A stretch of DNA of 64,000 bases from Viola odorata (Eukaryota; Streptophyta; Magnoliopsida; Malpighiales; Violaceae), in assembly GCA_963691705.1 (NCBI GenBank), contig OY829537.1, forward strand, positions 66,316,304-66,380,303, given 5' to 3'. Shown one piece after another: positions 45,101 to 56,101 of this stretch. Within the stretch, counting starts at the first letter, position 1; every line of letters begins with the position of its first letter. A program made the position numbers and the translations under genes. Below the pieces are notes generated by a model. That model saw only the letters and a list, made by a program, of their open reading frames with translations. It did not search any database and had not been told where the DNA came from.

Positions 45101-48100
45101 GCAAATCGGCAAGGGGCCATTCCAGATGATGGCGGTTCTTTTGTTGCCGCTCCTCCTGAGTCTGAGCAAGGGGATCGGCAAGCTGCCGCTTCTGAGCCAG
45201 TTGACATCGGCCAGGCTGATGCCGTTATAGAGGATGCCGATCAAGCTGATCCTGCTCCTGAGCCAGCTATTGGCGAAAATTCTTCCGTTCCTCCTCCAAG
45301 GGTTCCCCTCCAGAGAGAAAATCAGACAACTGTCTCATCCGATGTTCCTGCTGCCGATTCCTCAGGTTCTTCTCCCGTTATTCTTCATTGGGTTGCCGGT
45401 CCGCCAATGCCCGATCCTTTCATATCGGATGACTATGCGCTTGCGCCTGCTGCCGATCTTCGAGGCCATCTCTCGAGTCAGGGTCCTGACGGCGAGACGA
45501 CACATATCGCGAATATGCAGAACTTTGGGGACGTCGGCTGCCGTTCCCTTGGATTAGATGCTCCAAGCAGTGCCGACAGGCGAACCGGGCAGCTGATTGC
45601 CGAAATGCTGGCCAACGAAGGGGATCGACAACGGTTCAGAGAGATGCCGTTTAGTGCGCAGTTTTCTAACGCCGAAAGCAATATCTATCGCAGCTTGTGC
45701 AACATTCGCTATCTTGCAGAATCGACCGACCAGAAGCTAGCCGATCTTAGGCAAAGCTTTGAAGCCGAGAAAATCTCCCTCCGAAAAGAGATAAAAGAGC
45801 TAACGGCCGCCCGAGAAAGTGATAAGAAGGTCGTTCTTGAGACACGCAAGAGGCTAGCCGATAGTCTGAATGAAAGGGACGGCCTTTCTGCGAAGATCAG
45901 GGAAGAGCAAGTGCGGATCGGGGAGCTATCCAGAGAGAACTCTGCCTTAGCTGATTCCATGAACCGGGTGCAAGCAACTAATGTCGCGATGGTCAACGAT
46001 TTGAACAATACCATTGCCGAGCGAGACGCGGCCCATGCCGATTTGGAAATCAGAACGGCAGAGTTGAACACAGCCAATAGCGATATTGCCGATAGGGATG
46101 CGGAGCTTGCACAAGTCCCGTGGAAGATCGGCTGGTGGCGGCAGAAAATGAAGGACATCATGATTGACAGCTACATGGAATTCTATGGGGAGATTAACTT
46201 TGATGCCACGAAGATCGGCACATATGTTAACTCTTTGGAGAGAGAGGCCGAAGCAAAAGAATATCAGTCCTCTTCAGAAGATGAATCATAGAAACCTGCA
46301 GCTTAATCCTTCTGCCTTTTTGATTATTGCCGCTTTGGCATGTTTTGTAATGAACAGTTAGTATTCGGAATATATATATAATTTTGCAGTTAATAACAAT
46401 TTTTATTAATTGCTAATGTTTAACGATTTCTGTTATATATATATCATACTCCAGAAAAATTAAACAAAGATAAAACAACAAATTGTACTTATCTTTATTC
46501 TGTAAATTCATGAATCTTGCCATTTTGAATCAAATCGGCTGTGTGCCGTTTTTAACAATGCCGTCTTGGGCTGTTGTAATAGGAATCAGCTGCTTGCCGT
46601 TCTGTTATGGCCGTTTTGAGGTTTGCAACCTTTTTGGCAGAATCAGCTGCTTGCCGTTCTGTTATGGCCGTTTTGAGGTTTGCAACCTTTTTGGCAGAAT
46701 CAGCTGCTTGCCGTTCTTGATATGGCCTCTCTGTTGATTCGGCATTGAGCCATTTTAAGAAATATTTGCCATTTGAAACAGACCTTAGCGCTCTGTCTGA
46801 TCGACAGGACCAAAATGTCTGAAGAAGATATGATGACAATAGATGCCTCAATAATGATATATGCATCAATAACGATATATGCATCAACAACGATATATGC
46901 ATCAATACTATATATGCATCAATAGCAATATATGCATCAATACTATATATGCATCAATAGCAATATATGCATCAATAGCAATATATGCCTCAATAACAAT
47001 ATATGCCTCTGTAGCGATATATGTACCGTTGGCGATATATGTATCGTTTGCAATATATGTATCGTTTGCAATATACGTATTAGTTTGCAATATATGTATT
47101 AGTTTGCAATATACGTATTAGTTTGCAATATACGTATTAGTTTGCAATATATGTATTGTCGATTCTTGAATTTTGTTGACGTGGTTCGGTCTAAAATGAC
47201 TTACGTCCACGGTTGATTTAATTTTTGTTTTCTCAAGATCTGCAATCATACGAGAAACAACGCTTGCAAATATATATTTTTCCTGCTTGGAAATATTTGA
47301 TAATTCATGTTATACATAATATTCCAGAAACGTTAACAAGATAAACAAACTGGACTTATCTCTGTTTTGACGATTCGGCTTGATGCCGTTTTGACTGAAC
47401 CGTTTGAGGTCATTCGGCACTAGGTCATTTTGAGAATATTGCCGTTTCCTCCTCTGATCTGGACAACGGCATTTAAGGGGAAAATCGGCCTACCAATCTG
47501 CACATCGGCTTCATGCCGTTTGCTTCTTTTCTTCACTCTGGAGATCGGGTTCCTCCCGTTTCCTCCTTTGGTAGTCTGCTTCTTCCATTCTGGAATATTT
47601 TCCCACCTCAGTCCGCAAAAGATCTAAGGTTTTAGGAGTGTTTGCAATCAGAGCATTTTCCAACTCCCGATATTTACAATTTCTTTTTAAAGCTTCGGCC
47701 GCCAAGACAGGAGCCACCTCAGGAAGAACGGCCAATTCCTTGTTGAATCTTGCCATATATGCAGCCAGCGACTCTCCTGACTTTCGCGCCATGTCAAACA
47801 GAACGGCTGAAGATTTTTCCATCGGAATGTATGAGCTGAATCGGCTTCTGAATGCCTTTTCTAGATGCTCAAAACAGTCAACCGATCCGGCTGGTAACTT
47901 CTCAAACCAAACATTGGCTATCCCTTTAAGGGTTATCACAAATATTTGGCATAAAGCATCATCATTTCTAGTAAAAAACTTAACATGTTTCTTTACCAGA
48001 CTCACATGAATCGTAGGATCTGTTGTCCCCTGGTAGTGATCGGATGGTAGCTTAACATGCCTGCTAACTTGATGTCTCCGAATCCGAAAGGTCAACGGAT

Positions 48101-50258
48101 TCTTTGGATCATCATCTTGCTCTTCCCGATTTGGTCGGGAGACAGAGCCTCTGGAAGCATTCCAATCAGCTCTCCCTTGATTTCTTTCGGATTGAAATCG
48201 ATCCAGTGATCTCTCTCGACCTCTTCTTCTCTCGGATCTTCCTTGAGATGGTCGACTGGTGTGCTGGTGCACAGATCTGACCGGCTGGAATAGAGACGGA
48301 GTCACCACTGGTCGATCATGGATCTGCTGGGGAACAGCTGGCTGGTTGAATGGTGGAGGAATCCTCCCTATGAACGTCTGCATCATCACATCCATCCTTC
48401 GGTGCAGGGCAGCAAACTCGAGTATGATTGCTGGTGCAATAACTTCTGTTGCAGGTTGACCCGGCTGAGGAGTGCTCGGAAATGATATTTCTGGAGTTTC
48501 TGGAAAGCTGAACCGACGAGCAGCGGCATTTAATTCCACACGTGAGGATGAAGCTTGCGCTGGTGGAGTTTCATGCTGACCAGCAGCACCACCAGCAGAT
48601 TGGTTTGATTGAAAGTTCGTGTTGGATGCCATTTTTCTGGAAATGAAACCCCAAGAAAGTAGAAGAAGAAGAGTTTTGAACTTCAAGGTGACTCACTTAA
48701 AATTCAAAAGCTCTCAATGAAAGCACCATTTGATAATCCAAGGGATGGGGTGAGGGCTTTTCCGCCAAATGGCATCTTGAAGTGAGGTGGTCGGAGTTCC
48801 TTGAACGACCTGCAAAGCGCCGGAGGTGGACTCCGGCGTAAGAACTCCGATGCCAAAGTCAGTGTTTGGTCTTATTTTGAGAAGTTCTACGTATGTGTGT
48901 GTAAGTGTGTGTTCATGTATTCTCAATCTCTGGAATGTTTCTGAATACTTTGGAATCCTTGCCTTCAACGTTCTCCTCTCCTGCCTTTTTATGTGGCTTG
49001 AGTGGAAACTTTTAGGCTTGTCCCCCCACTTTTATGTTAGTGGAGACATAAAGTATGATTGAATATACATAAAGCTGGGCTAGTGCCCTTGGGAGAATAA
49101 ATATTCTCCTTGTCTAGTGGCCTTATAGAGACTGAGTGGGGACTGAAGAAGCTGTCCCCCACACCAGCTTTGACCATAGACGTTATTAAATATAATGTAC
49201 AATGTACCTTTATTGGGAGCTTATGCCGTTTGTGGCAAATCGGCAAGGAGCCGTTGTGTTGAATCGGCATGCGCCGTTTGTAGGGAATCGGCATGCGCCG
49301 TTATACCTGAATCGGCATGCGCCGTTTTGGAGGCAGTTGACTAAGTCAACCTAGGAAGTGATGCCGATCCGTAACCTCTGCCTGGGTCGATGGATCGGCT
49401 CTGTGCCGTTTGATGACAACGGGCCGGACTTGTCCTTTGGTCACTTATTCCCGTTGACTTGGTCAATCGGTCGCGATGCCGTTTCATGTGGTTGACTTGG
49501 TCAAACCGGTCATATGCCGTTTTGACTGGTCAACGGTACTTTGTGAGGGTACAATGTCCATTTTGCCCTTCTGATAATTTTATGTATTATCAAAGCTTTT
49601 TGGACTGATCCAAATAAGTTGAACAAGTGGAAGCGTATTCTTGATTTATATTTTATTGCTTACAGTTACTGTAGAACAGAATTATGCATGAAAGTTTCTG
49701 TAAAAAATCATTCCTATGTAAGCAGGGAGCTAGCATGCACAGCAGATGGCAAGCTTACAGGGGCCAAAGCACTGATCCTAAGGATCTACTCTTCAATGCA
49801 AAAGTGCATTCATTGTTCTATTGGAAGATGAAGGTAGATGTGTTCTTAGCAAACAATAAAACAGAGAAAGTATGCGATTTCAAGGTGAAAGGAAGCTTTT
49901 CCAAACATTCATCCGTGATTTATGCTGGAGATGATCACTCTAACACCATCGTCGCGCAGGTAATCCACTCGAACATGAACCAAAGAACAAGTACGTCCAT
50001 TTTGAGAATTCAATATGGTCACCAGAGGAAATAAACTGTTGTTGATGTGAGTTGCAGATGCAGAAGAAGGAAAAATCCGAGAGCAATTTGCTAGGAAAGA
50101 ATGACTTTATGGTGACAGTGAGTGCCAACACTGATTATGCATTCATTGCTGCTCTTATAGTCATTGTTCAGGACATTAATTTTGAGGAGCAACAGAGCGC
50201 TTCTGCCGCTTCTTCAGCATCATCGTCAGCAGTTGTTGCTGCAGTTGTATCTTGCTAA
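42142..50258 (+). CDS. LURP-one-related (LOR) family protein, three exons, intron 1 invaded by E4
   Basis: Exons 42142-42363, 49726-49959 and 50058-50258 join in phase 0 to about 218 codons without a stop. Family landmarks are CCPYSVDIAFVKE, FAVTDMKGNVLFKIKE, HSRWQAYRGQSTDPKDLLF, VDVFLANNKTEKVCDFKVKG, IYAGDDHSNTIVAQ and NDFMVTVSANTDYAFIAALIVI. LOR proteins have a tubby-like beta-barrel fold; some members act in defence, with no defined enzymatic role. The serine/alanine-rich tail (ASAASSASSS) is variable. Without E4 the first intron would be about 259 bp; with it, about 7.36 kb. Whether it still splices is unknown. Confidence 0.88.
42495..43356 (-). repeat. 3' LTR of E4
   Basis: It carries the hairpin CGCCGGAG / CTCCGGCG at 42582-42602 (8 bp perfect, 5-nt loop). 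Three near-copies of GAATCGGCATGCGCCGTT lie at about 43020-43090. A TATA-like minus-strand ACATAAAAAGG (complement near 42752-42762) is upstream of the hairpin in the element sense. Confidence 0.95.
43357..43970 (+). other. Leader/promoter region of the E4 antisense gene
   Basis: It begins with the block shared with E1 and E3 beside the 3' LTR (CAAACGAGCCCGAGTGTTTA). TTTAAAAGAGGG near 43763 and a C/T-rich leader precede the ATG at 43971. No other gene seen. Confidence 0.5.
43971..46291 (+). CDS. Antisense protein of E4 (Transposase_28-like N-terminus, coiled-coil C-terminus), intact
   Basis: Exon 1 (43971-44667) and exon 2 (44745-46291) join in phase 1 to about 747 codons with no lesion. Residues about 35-200 form the conserved domain (VLPEGYTPTVASPDIRLNSV, RVLYSKMFAYGFRLP, SWASIYAFINVCHCLK, IKGWKDHFFLV). 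A low-complexity acidic/Ala-rich middle with basic KKRKRVAEMKEKAAEARRAA follows. About 550-710 is a long coiled coil, ending in DRDAELAQVPWKIGWWRQK and a conserved tail. Genes C and D of E1 have the same plan and the same first intron. The role is unknown; preservation in a young, pol-less element suggests it matters for the element. Confidence 0.88.
46292..46852. repeat. Post-gene spacer of E4 with a 57-bp tandem repeat
   Basis: Two full copies and one partial copy (about 46585-46720) of a unit contain AATCAGCTGCTTGCCGTTCT and GGTTTGCAACCTTTTTGGCA. The rest has no gene. Confidence 0.8.
46853..47160. repeat. AT-rich minisatellite of E4 (15-20-bp units)
   Basis: Units are ATATATGCATCAATAACG-like, changing to ATATATGTATCGTTTGCA-like and ATACGTATTAGTTTGCA-like towards the right. 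Open frames here are chance. Confidence 0.88.
47161..47510. other. Spacer between E4 repeats and gag
   Basis: No gene. It is rich in the TGCCGTTT word that recurs throughout E4. In an autonomous Tat element pol would follow gag here. Confidence 0.5.
47511..48632 (-). CDS. gag protein of E4 (about 373 aa), open
   Basis: I place the start at MASNTNFQSN (48632) rather than the upstream in-frame Met at 48686, because E1 and H gag also begin MAS and the spacing to the PBS fits. Residues 1-180 are Ser/Gln/Arg-rich. The core runs RIRRHQVSRHVKLPSDHYQG, DALCQIFVITLKGIANVWFE, FRSRFSSYIPMEKSSAVLF and LAAEALKRNCKYRELENALI to KYSRMEEADYQRR, the retrotransposon gag family. It keeps the WFE segment lost in E1. 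No CCHC finger follows, and translation ends after EEKKQTA, so RNA packaging presumably depends on the capsid part or on a helper element. Confidence 0.92.
   Translation of the reverse strand: MASNTNFQSNQSAGGAAGQHETPPAQASSSRVELNAAARRFSFPETPEISFPSTPQPGQPATEVIAPAIILEFAALHRRMDVMMQTFIGRIPPPFNQPAVPQQIHDRPVVTPSLFQPVRSVHQHTSRPSQGRSERRRGRERSLDRFQSERNQGRADWNASRGSVSRPNREEQDDDPKNPLTFRIRRHQVSRHVKLPSDHYQGTTDPTIHVSLVKKHVKFFTRNDDALCQIFVITLKGIANVWFEKLPAGSVDCFEHLEKAFRSRFSSYIPMEKSSAVLFDMARKSGESLAAYMARFNKELAVLPEVAPVLAAEALKRNCKYRELENALIANTPKTLDLLRTEVGKYSRMEEADYQRRKREEPDLQSEEKKQTA
48710..48728 (-). promoter_or_regulatory. Primer-binding site of E4
   Basis: It is the complement of TGGTGCTTTCATTGAGAGC, identical to H and E1, and 2 nt inside the 5' LTR. 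Confidence 0.7.
48731..49592 (-). repeat. 5' LTR of E4
   Basis: It has the same length and, by eye, the same sequence as 42495-43356. The hairpin is at 48818-48838. Confidence 0.95.
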
Positions 50259-50391
50259 ATTAACTAATGTAAATCATAGGAAGCTTGCATTGCTATATGG
50301 TTACTATTTGATATGCGTTTGTAGTTTCTAATAAAATAAATAGCCCAGTTGTATTATTGATAACATTTTCCCTTTTTTTTTGGGTCTCTAC

Positions 50392-51277
50392 TAAGGGCTG
50401 TACACGGTCCGGTCCGAGGCGGTTCTTGGGCTAGAACCGAACCGGACCGAAATTACCGGTTCTTGTCCAAGACAGAACCGGACACTTCCAATCCGGTCCG
50501 AGTCGGTTCTAATTTTTTCGGGTCGGACCGGACCTGTTCCGGTTCTGACCCGAATTTTTTTTTTTTTATTTTTTAAATTTTTTTTATTTAAAATAACAAA
50601 TAAAAGAAAAAAAATGAGGACTTTTAATTGAGTTTAAAAGAAAAAAGAAAATAAAAAATGCATAATACAGTAGTAATTTAAACATTAATACAATTTAAAT
50701 TAAAAGCATAAAACTCTAAACAATTAGTAATTTTTAATTTTGACAATTGATAATAATTAATAGCTATATTATTAATAATTAATGGTCTTACTTTATATAT
50801 ATTAACTATATAAATGGCTATTACAATTTACAATAATATATTACTAGTATGTGCCCTGTTAACTATATAAATGCCTATTAAAATTTTATTTCTTAGTTCT
50901 TACTACGGAGAAAATATTTTTCCCTCATAATAATTCTCATATAACGTCCTTAATAAAATTTTGTATTTAAAATAACAAATAAAAAGAAAGTGGGAGTCAA
51001 GAGGATTTGAACCTCTCCCTTTTAATATAAAAGGTAAGGAGTTAACCATTAAACCAAATGAAAACCTTTGCTATCATTATACATATATATATTTTCGGCT
51101 CTACTGGTTCTCCGGGCTGGTTCCCGGATTTTGAAGGTTTGAGAACCGGACCGAACCAGAACTATCCGGTCCGGTCCGGTTCGGTCCGAATAAAAAGAGA
51201 AAAAAAAAGACGGTCCGGGTCAAAACCCGGCGGTTCCGATCCGGTTCCTAGGCCAGCCAGGTTCTTGTACACCCCAA
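50392..51277. mobile_element. Non-autonomous hAT-like element (886 bp)
   Basis: The ends are TAAGGGCTGTACACGG and, in complement, TTGGGGTGTACAAGAA. They are flanked by the 8-bp duplication GTCTCTAC (50384-50391, 51278-51285). Subterminal regions (50396-50560, 51095-51250) are dense in CGGTCCGG / CCGGACCG words on both sides, probably transposase-binding or hairpin sequence. The centre is AT-rich. No transposase. Confidence 0.85.
50991..51060 (-). tRNA. tRNA-like sequence (SINE head or tRNA pseudogene) inside the hAT element
   Basis: On the minus strand an A-box TGGTTTAATGGTTAA is followed by an anticodon-arm-like CCTTT...AAAGG and a T-arm AGAGGTTCAAATCCTCT. A 7-bp acceptor stem does not form and position 33 of the anticodon loop is not U, so it is unlikely to be a working tRNA. 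Confidence 0.45.
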
Positions 51278-51285
51278 GTCTCTAC

Positions 51286-51983
51286 CAACCCGTCTCTCCC
51301 AATAAATTTTATCTATTCTGAAAACTAAAACCTAAAACTTAAGTTAAGAGCTTCATCCATCTAGATGGAGTGACCACACATGGACCACAACAACCACAAC
51401 CCACTCCTAACCATTTTTAAAATTCACATTCAAGAGACATGCATAATCCAGTGATAATAATCTCATCAATGTGTATGTAGTTTATTAATTAGTTTGTTGA
51501 TAGTAAATTTGAATCATAAGGATTTGAGTCTGAATTCAAATTTCATCCTGTTTATAAAAAAAACAATTAAGGGTGTAATAGGTATGGAGAAGGGGCTATA
51601 AATCAAGGTGACTAAATGTAGGTGACGTGGATTTCTGAGGATATGGAATTATGTGAAAGAAGAGTAAAGTGAGATATGGGATGAGAGGTTTTGAACATTG
51701 AAAGTGAAACCTCTCATTCCCAAATCTTATTCCTATAAGAAAAAGCAAGGAATAATTAACGGTAAGGGTGCTAACAACTAAAGTGCGTGAGAGAGGAGTA
51801 CATTTGTGTAGCGAATTCCTTGGTAATAGTCATAGAAAAATCAATGTTTCAATAAGAAAAAAATCATTAGTGTACATAACAAGGACATTCCATCCAAAGT
51901 ATTCATTCACACTCTCGCCATTCGAATATAATTACCGTCAAAGGTAATAAAATGAGAACTAAAATAATAATTTATATTGTAAT
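51286..51983. other. AT-rich spacer between the hAT and Mutator elements
   Basis: No gene. Around 51430-51565 there is a possible tRNA-derived SINE fragment: CCAGTGATAATAATCTC as a weak A box, GAATTCAAATTTCATCC as a weak B box, then an A-rich tail. Confidence 0.4.
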
Positions 51984-51992
51984 TAATTTATA

Positions 51993-52627
51993 GAGAAATG
52001 CTATTTCTGCTGAATTCCCTTACCGACTGACGTGGCAAGGGTTAAGTTAATATTACAAAACTGTCATTGACTCTTAAAAATAAAAATAAACGAAGATACA
52101 AAATTATCAAAAAATTTAATAGAGAGGTTCTCACGCTCTCGGTGCTGCGCCGCCTCACCGCACCAGATTCGCCATCGCCACGCCCTCACCGCACCAGATT
52201 TCTTTAGCTTGTGGAAGAAGCCTAGCACATAACAAGATCTATCTCAAGTGATATGTTATTGCATTATTTCTTTAGTTTATAGCGTCATATTTGTTCTCAA
52301 CGGTGGTAATTTACCCCTAGCAACAGTGAGCATCTAATTCCATTTCCCTTTTTCTCATAACCATTTAATCCTTTTCCTCCTCAGTGCATCAATATTATGC
52401 ATTGCATCACTACATTTGAGGTGCTTGCTGTCACTATTCTGTTTGTTTGGCAATGTCCAATTGATTGCATTCCGGGAATTTTTCCTTTTGTGATTCATTT
52501 GCTTTGTGGCTCAGAAGTGTCCAGGGGACTTTAGGGATTGATGCTAATTTTGGCCTGGGTGAAAAAATTGATAAATGTTTATGCTGCTAAGTGAAAAGTA
52601 GGGAATTACGAGCAATGTTTAACTTTG
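51993..52627 (+). repeat. Left TIR of the Mutator element
   Basis: It is inversely repeated at 57548-58182 with scattered differences and small indels. It contains two copies of CACCGCACCAGATT with a G/C-rich stretch between (about 52150-52200). Confidence 0.9.
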
Positions 52628-52995
52628 TGATGCTTGGTGGATCTAAGAATTTTATTCAGCATTAGTGTACCAAAATTTTGTTTGCTTTTAACTTTGTATG
52701 AATTATCTATTTAAGCTTTTTAGTGTACCAGAGAATTTTTATCAATCAAGTTATAACACTCATTTAACAAATATGCGATGAAGTTAAAACAGAAGGCATG
52801 AGAGGAATTACCTGCTACGAACACTATATTTTTTAATACCGATGGTTCTAGTATAGAGTGAATGCATTAGATATTGTAAAAAAAGTAGAGATATATTGTG
52901 TTGATTAAAACAAATGATATAAACATGTTGTTGATATAAACTTGATCCCATTGTCTCCTAACATTTTTATTTTTATTTTTCTTTCAGTATTCTTT

Positions 52996-55530
52996 ATGGA
53001 GTTAATGGAGTCTTTGCCTCAGAGTGATGAGACTCAAAATGATTTTCGGGACATTAGTCCTACATTGCCGGAACTTGATGATAAATTGATTCCGAAGGTA
53101 GGTATGACCTTCATATCAGAAGAAGAAGTCTATAATTTTTATCTTGAGTATGCTCGTGAACTGGGATTCGGTATTAGAAGAAGAAGCAGTAGGAATGATG
53201 ATAATGGAAATTTGAAGTATTTTTCGGTTGAGTGTAGTAGAGCAGGTACATGGAAAACCATAGCAAAAAATGCTTTTAATCAAAGGCCATAAAAAAAACT
53301 AATTGTAAGGTTAAAATCAATGTTATTATTAATGAAGGAGAGTGCATTATTTCTCTAGTTAATCTTGAGCATAATCATGCGTTGAGTCTCACAAAAGCAC
53401 CTTTTTTCAAGTGTAATAAAAATATGGATCCGTATGTGAAGAGAAGGCTTGAAACAAATGATCAAGCAGACATACATGTGAGTAATAATTTCCATTCGTT
53501 GGCTGTGGAAGTAGGGGGTATGAGAACTTGACTTTTACAGAGAAAGATTATAGAAACCATATTCTTAAACAGAGACAAATCAGGCTTGGAGTTGGTGATG
53601 CAGCATCACTTAGCATGTATTTTGCATGCATGCAAAAGAGGAATCCTAATTTTTTTTATCTGCTTGATATAGATGATGATAGTCGATTAAGAAATGTATT
53701 TTGGGCAGATGCACGATCTATAGCAGCTTATGAAGCTTTTGGTGATGTCATATTGTTTGATACAACTTACTTAACTAATAGATATGACATGCCTTTTGCA
53801 CCTTTTGTTGGTGTTAATCATCATGGGCAGACTATACTATTTGGTTGTGGTTTACTCTCAAATGAAGAAGCAGATACATATATTTGGTTATTCAAAGCTT
53901 GGTTGTTGTGCATGTCAAAGGCTCCGAATGCAATCATTACTGACTAATGCAGGTCCATACAAAAAGCTATCAAATTTGTGTTTCCTAATGCTCACCATCG
54001 TCTTTGTTTGTGGCATATTATGAAGAAGTTGCTTGAGAAGCTTGGATCACGGCATGATTATAAACAAATTAAGAAAGTTCTGAAAAGAGCTGTGTATGAG
54101 TCCATTGAGGTTCAAGAATTTGAGGAGATTTGGGGTACAATGCTTAATGATTTTGATCTCAATGAAAACACATGGTTAAGTGGCTTGTACGAAGATCGTC
54201 ATCGTTGGGTTCCAGCATTTGTAAAAGGAATTTTTTAGGCTGGAATGTCTACAACCCAAAGAAGTGAGAGTATAAATGTATTTTTTGATGGGTATGTTGG
54301 CCCGAAGACGTCTTTAAAGGAGTTTGTTGAGCAGTATGATAATGCATTGAAGAGTAAGATCGAGAAAGAAAATAAAGCAGATTTTGCTTCGTTCAATTCC
54401 CGTATTCCTATGATAACTGGTTTTAACTTTGAAGTACAACTTCAAGATGCCTACACAAATGAATTGTTTCAGTTATTTCAGGATGAGTTGCGGGGTTTGG
54501 TTTTCTGCAATCTTGTCTTTCTTGACAGGTACGCATAAATTTATATTGTACAATTATTGCTTTGATAAAATTGTTACAAAAATGTATGCTTGCTATGTCG
54601 TTTGATAAAATTGTTACAAAAAGTTCACCTTATTTGATAGGTACGAATCAGTTTTGACATTTCAAATAACTGACATTTTGAGAAGCAAAGACGGTGCATT
54701 AAGAAGATATATTAACTATGTTGTTTGCTATGATGCTACAAATCTTGAATTTAAGTGTCAATGTCGTTTGTTTGAGTTCAAAGGAATTATATGCAGACAT
54801 ATTGTGAAGGTGTTTATTCAGGAAAATATAACTTATGTCCCATCTCAATATATCTTGCATCGCTGGAGGAAGAATGTTCAACACACACATACATATGTGA
54901 AGAATTGTTATGAAGATAACATAGATGATGAATATAGAGTGAGATACAATAATTTGAACTCACAATGGTCAAAGAATGTGGAGATTAGAGCAGCGTATGT
55001 ACATAATTATGATATTCTAATGAGATGCTTAAATGATGCAACTTCAAAACTCTCAATCGGTAGTTCAAGTAATTGTAACAACCAGTCTGCTGAAGACTCT
55101 GCAACGATCATGACAGAAGGATGTCAACATTTTTCCAGTCCCTTGAAAGTGCAAACGAAAGGGCGTCCTCCATCCAAAGGAAAAGTCTCAACAGTAGAAC
55201 AAAAGATGAACAAACAAAAGGTATCAAAGGTTGTTTTTAAATTTATTTCTTCAATAATTATTGTGATATTTTTATATGATGTTTAATTTCTCAATAATGT
55301 TTTTCAAATAGAGTGCTCAAGCGAGAAAAAGCAAGAAAGATCAATCTGAACCATCAAGTCTGAATCAATTTGGAACTCAAGAGAGTTTGGTATGAATATT
55401 TGTTTTTTTTCGTTGGGATTTTTTGTTCTATTTGTTGTAGACTGACAACTAAAATTTTATAAACTGGAATTTGCAGGTGAATGATAATTATAATGAAGGT
55501 CTGCCGGAGTACTACTTCACGGACAGTTAG
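52996..55530 (+). pseudogene. FAR1-type MULE transposase, at least four lesions
   Basis: Order of domains: an N-terminal FAR1 DNA-binding region (MTFISEEEVYNFYLEYAREL, GFGIRRR) and the MULE DDE core with FADARS..EAFGDVILFDTTYLTNRY (first Asp) and NAIITD (second). The third acid is probably the Glu in STTQRSESINVFFDGYV. A SWIM finger CQC...CRH (about 54760-54805) and a Lys/Ser-rich tail with two introns follow. Lesions: frame losses at about 53290 and 53520, TAA at 53945 where IITDQCR is expected, TAG at 54236 where a Trp is expected. FAR1/FHY3 light-signalling factors derive from this family, but the TIR context makes this a transposon gene. Confidence 0.9.
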
Positions 55531-56101
55531 AATCCAAATGGTAATTGATGTTTGTCAATTATTTTTACCTAATTTCTGAGCTTTGAAACCACACTTATTG
55601 TTGGTTGCTGTTCATTTCAGGTTGGTGACACCTTTTACATGTCAGATTTGAGAAGTTTACCACACTTATCATTGAGAAGGCTAACAGGCAGGTTATTAGG
55701 ATCGGTGATAGAATGTAATTATTTTGAGAGTAATGAATATTCAGCTTGATTCTTTAATGGATTAGAGAACTTATGAATTTGCAGTTGAATATTGTGACCT
55801 GTATATCAACTCTTGTTTTTGCGAAAGATATTCACTTAGTGTTTGGAACCTCTATACTTTGCTGTAAATTTCTTATCTATTTTGAGAATTTCTTAGGGTT
55901 TCACATAAAGAAGCGAATTCTTGACAACATCATGTGCAAGATTCATTGCTATTCCTGATAAGGATACAACTCAGGATTAGCCGTTGAGAAAGATCCAAAT
56001 TATTGAGAATATTTAGGCTATATTACATCATAAACAAACCATAAACAATACCAATACAATTACATTACAATATTCCAACGGTTGTAATCACTTACATACC
56101 A
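55531..56101. other. Spacer between the two convergent Mutator genes
   Basis: No gene seen; likely 3' untranslated sequence of both. Confidence 0.5.

Larger units (their letters stand above)
42495..49592 (-). mobile_element. Young non-autonomous gag-only LTR element E4 (7,098 bp)
   Basis: Two 862-bp LTRs (42495-43356, 48731-49592), TGATAA to TTATCA, look identical by eye. The duplication is AAGCT (42490-42494, 49593-49597). The minus strand carries the PBS and gag; pol is absent. The plus strand carries an intact spliced antisense gene. This resembles the class described as terminal-repeat retrotransposons with GAG, but with a Tat-type antisense gene. The identical LTRs imply a very recent insertion into LOR intron 1. 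Confidence 0.94.

Noticed and set aside
46879..47121. Open frames over the ATATATGCATCAAT array
   Set aside because: Simple-repeat translation (Ile/Tyr/Ala/Ser) in both orientations without coding evidence.
51058..51321. Plus-strand frame of 87 codons at the right end of the hAT element
   Set aside because: It is a translation of the CGGTCCGG-rich terminal sequence and crosses the element boundary.
52942..55286. Calling this a host FAR1/FHY3 transcription factor
   Set aside because: It lies between 635-bp inverted repeats with a 9-bp duplication and has several stops, so it is a transposon copy.
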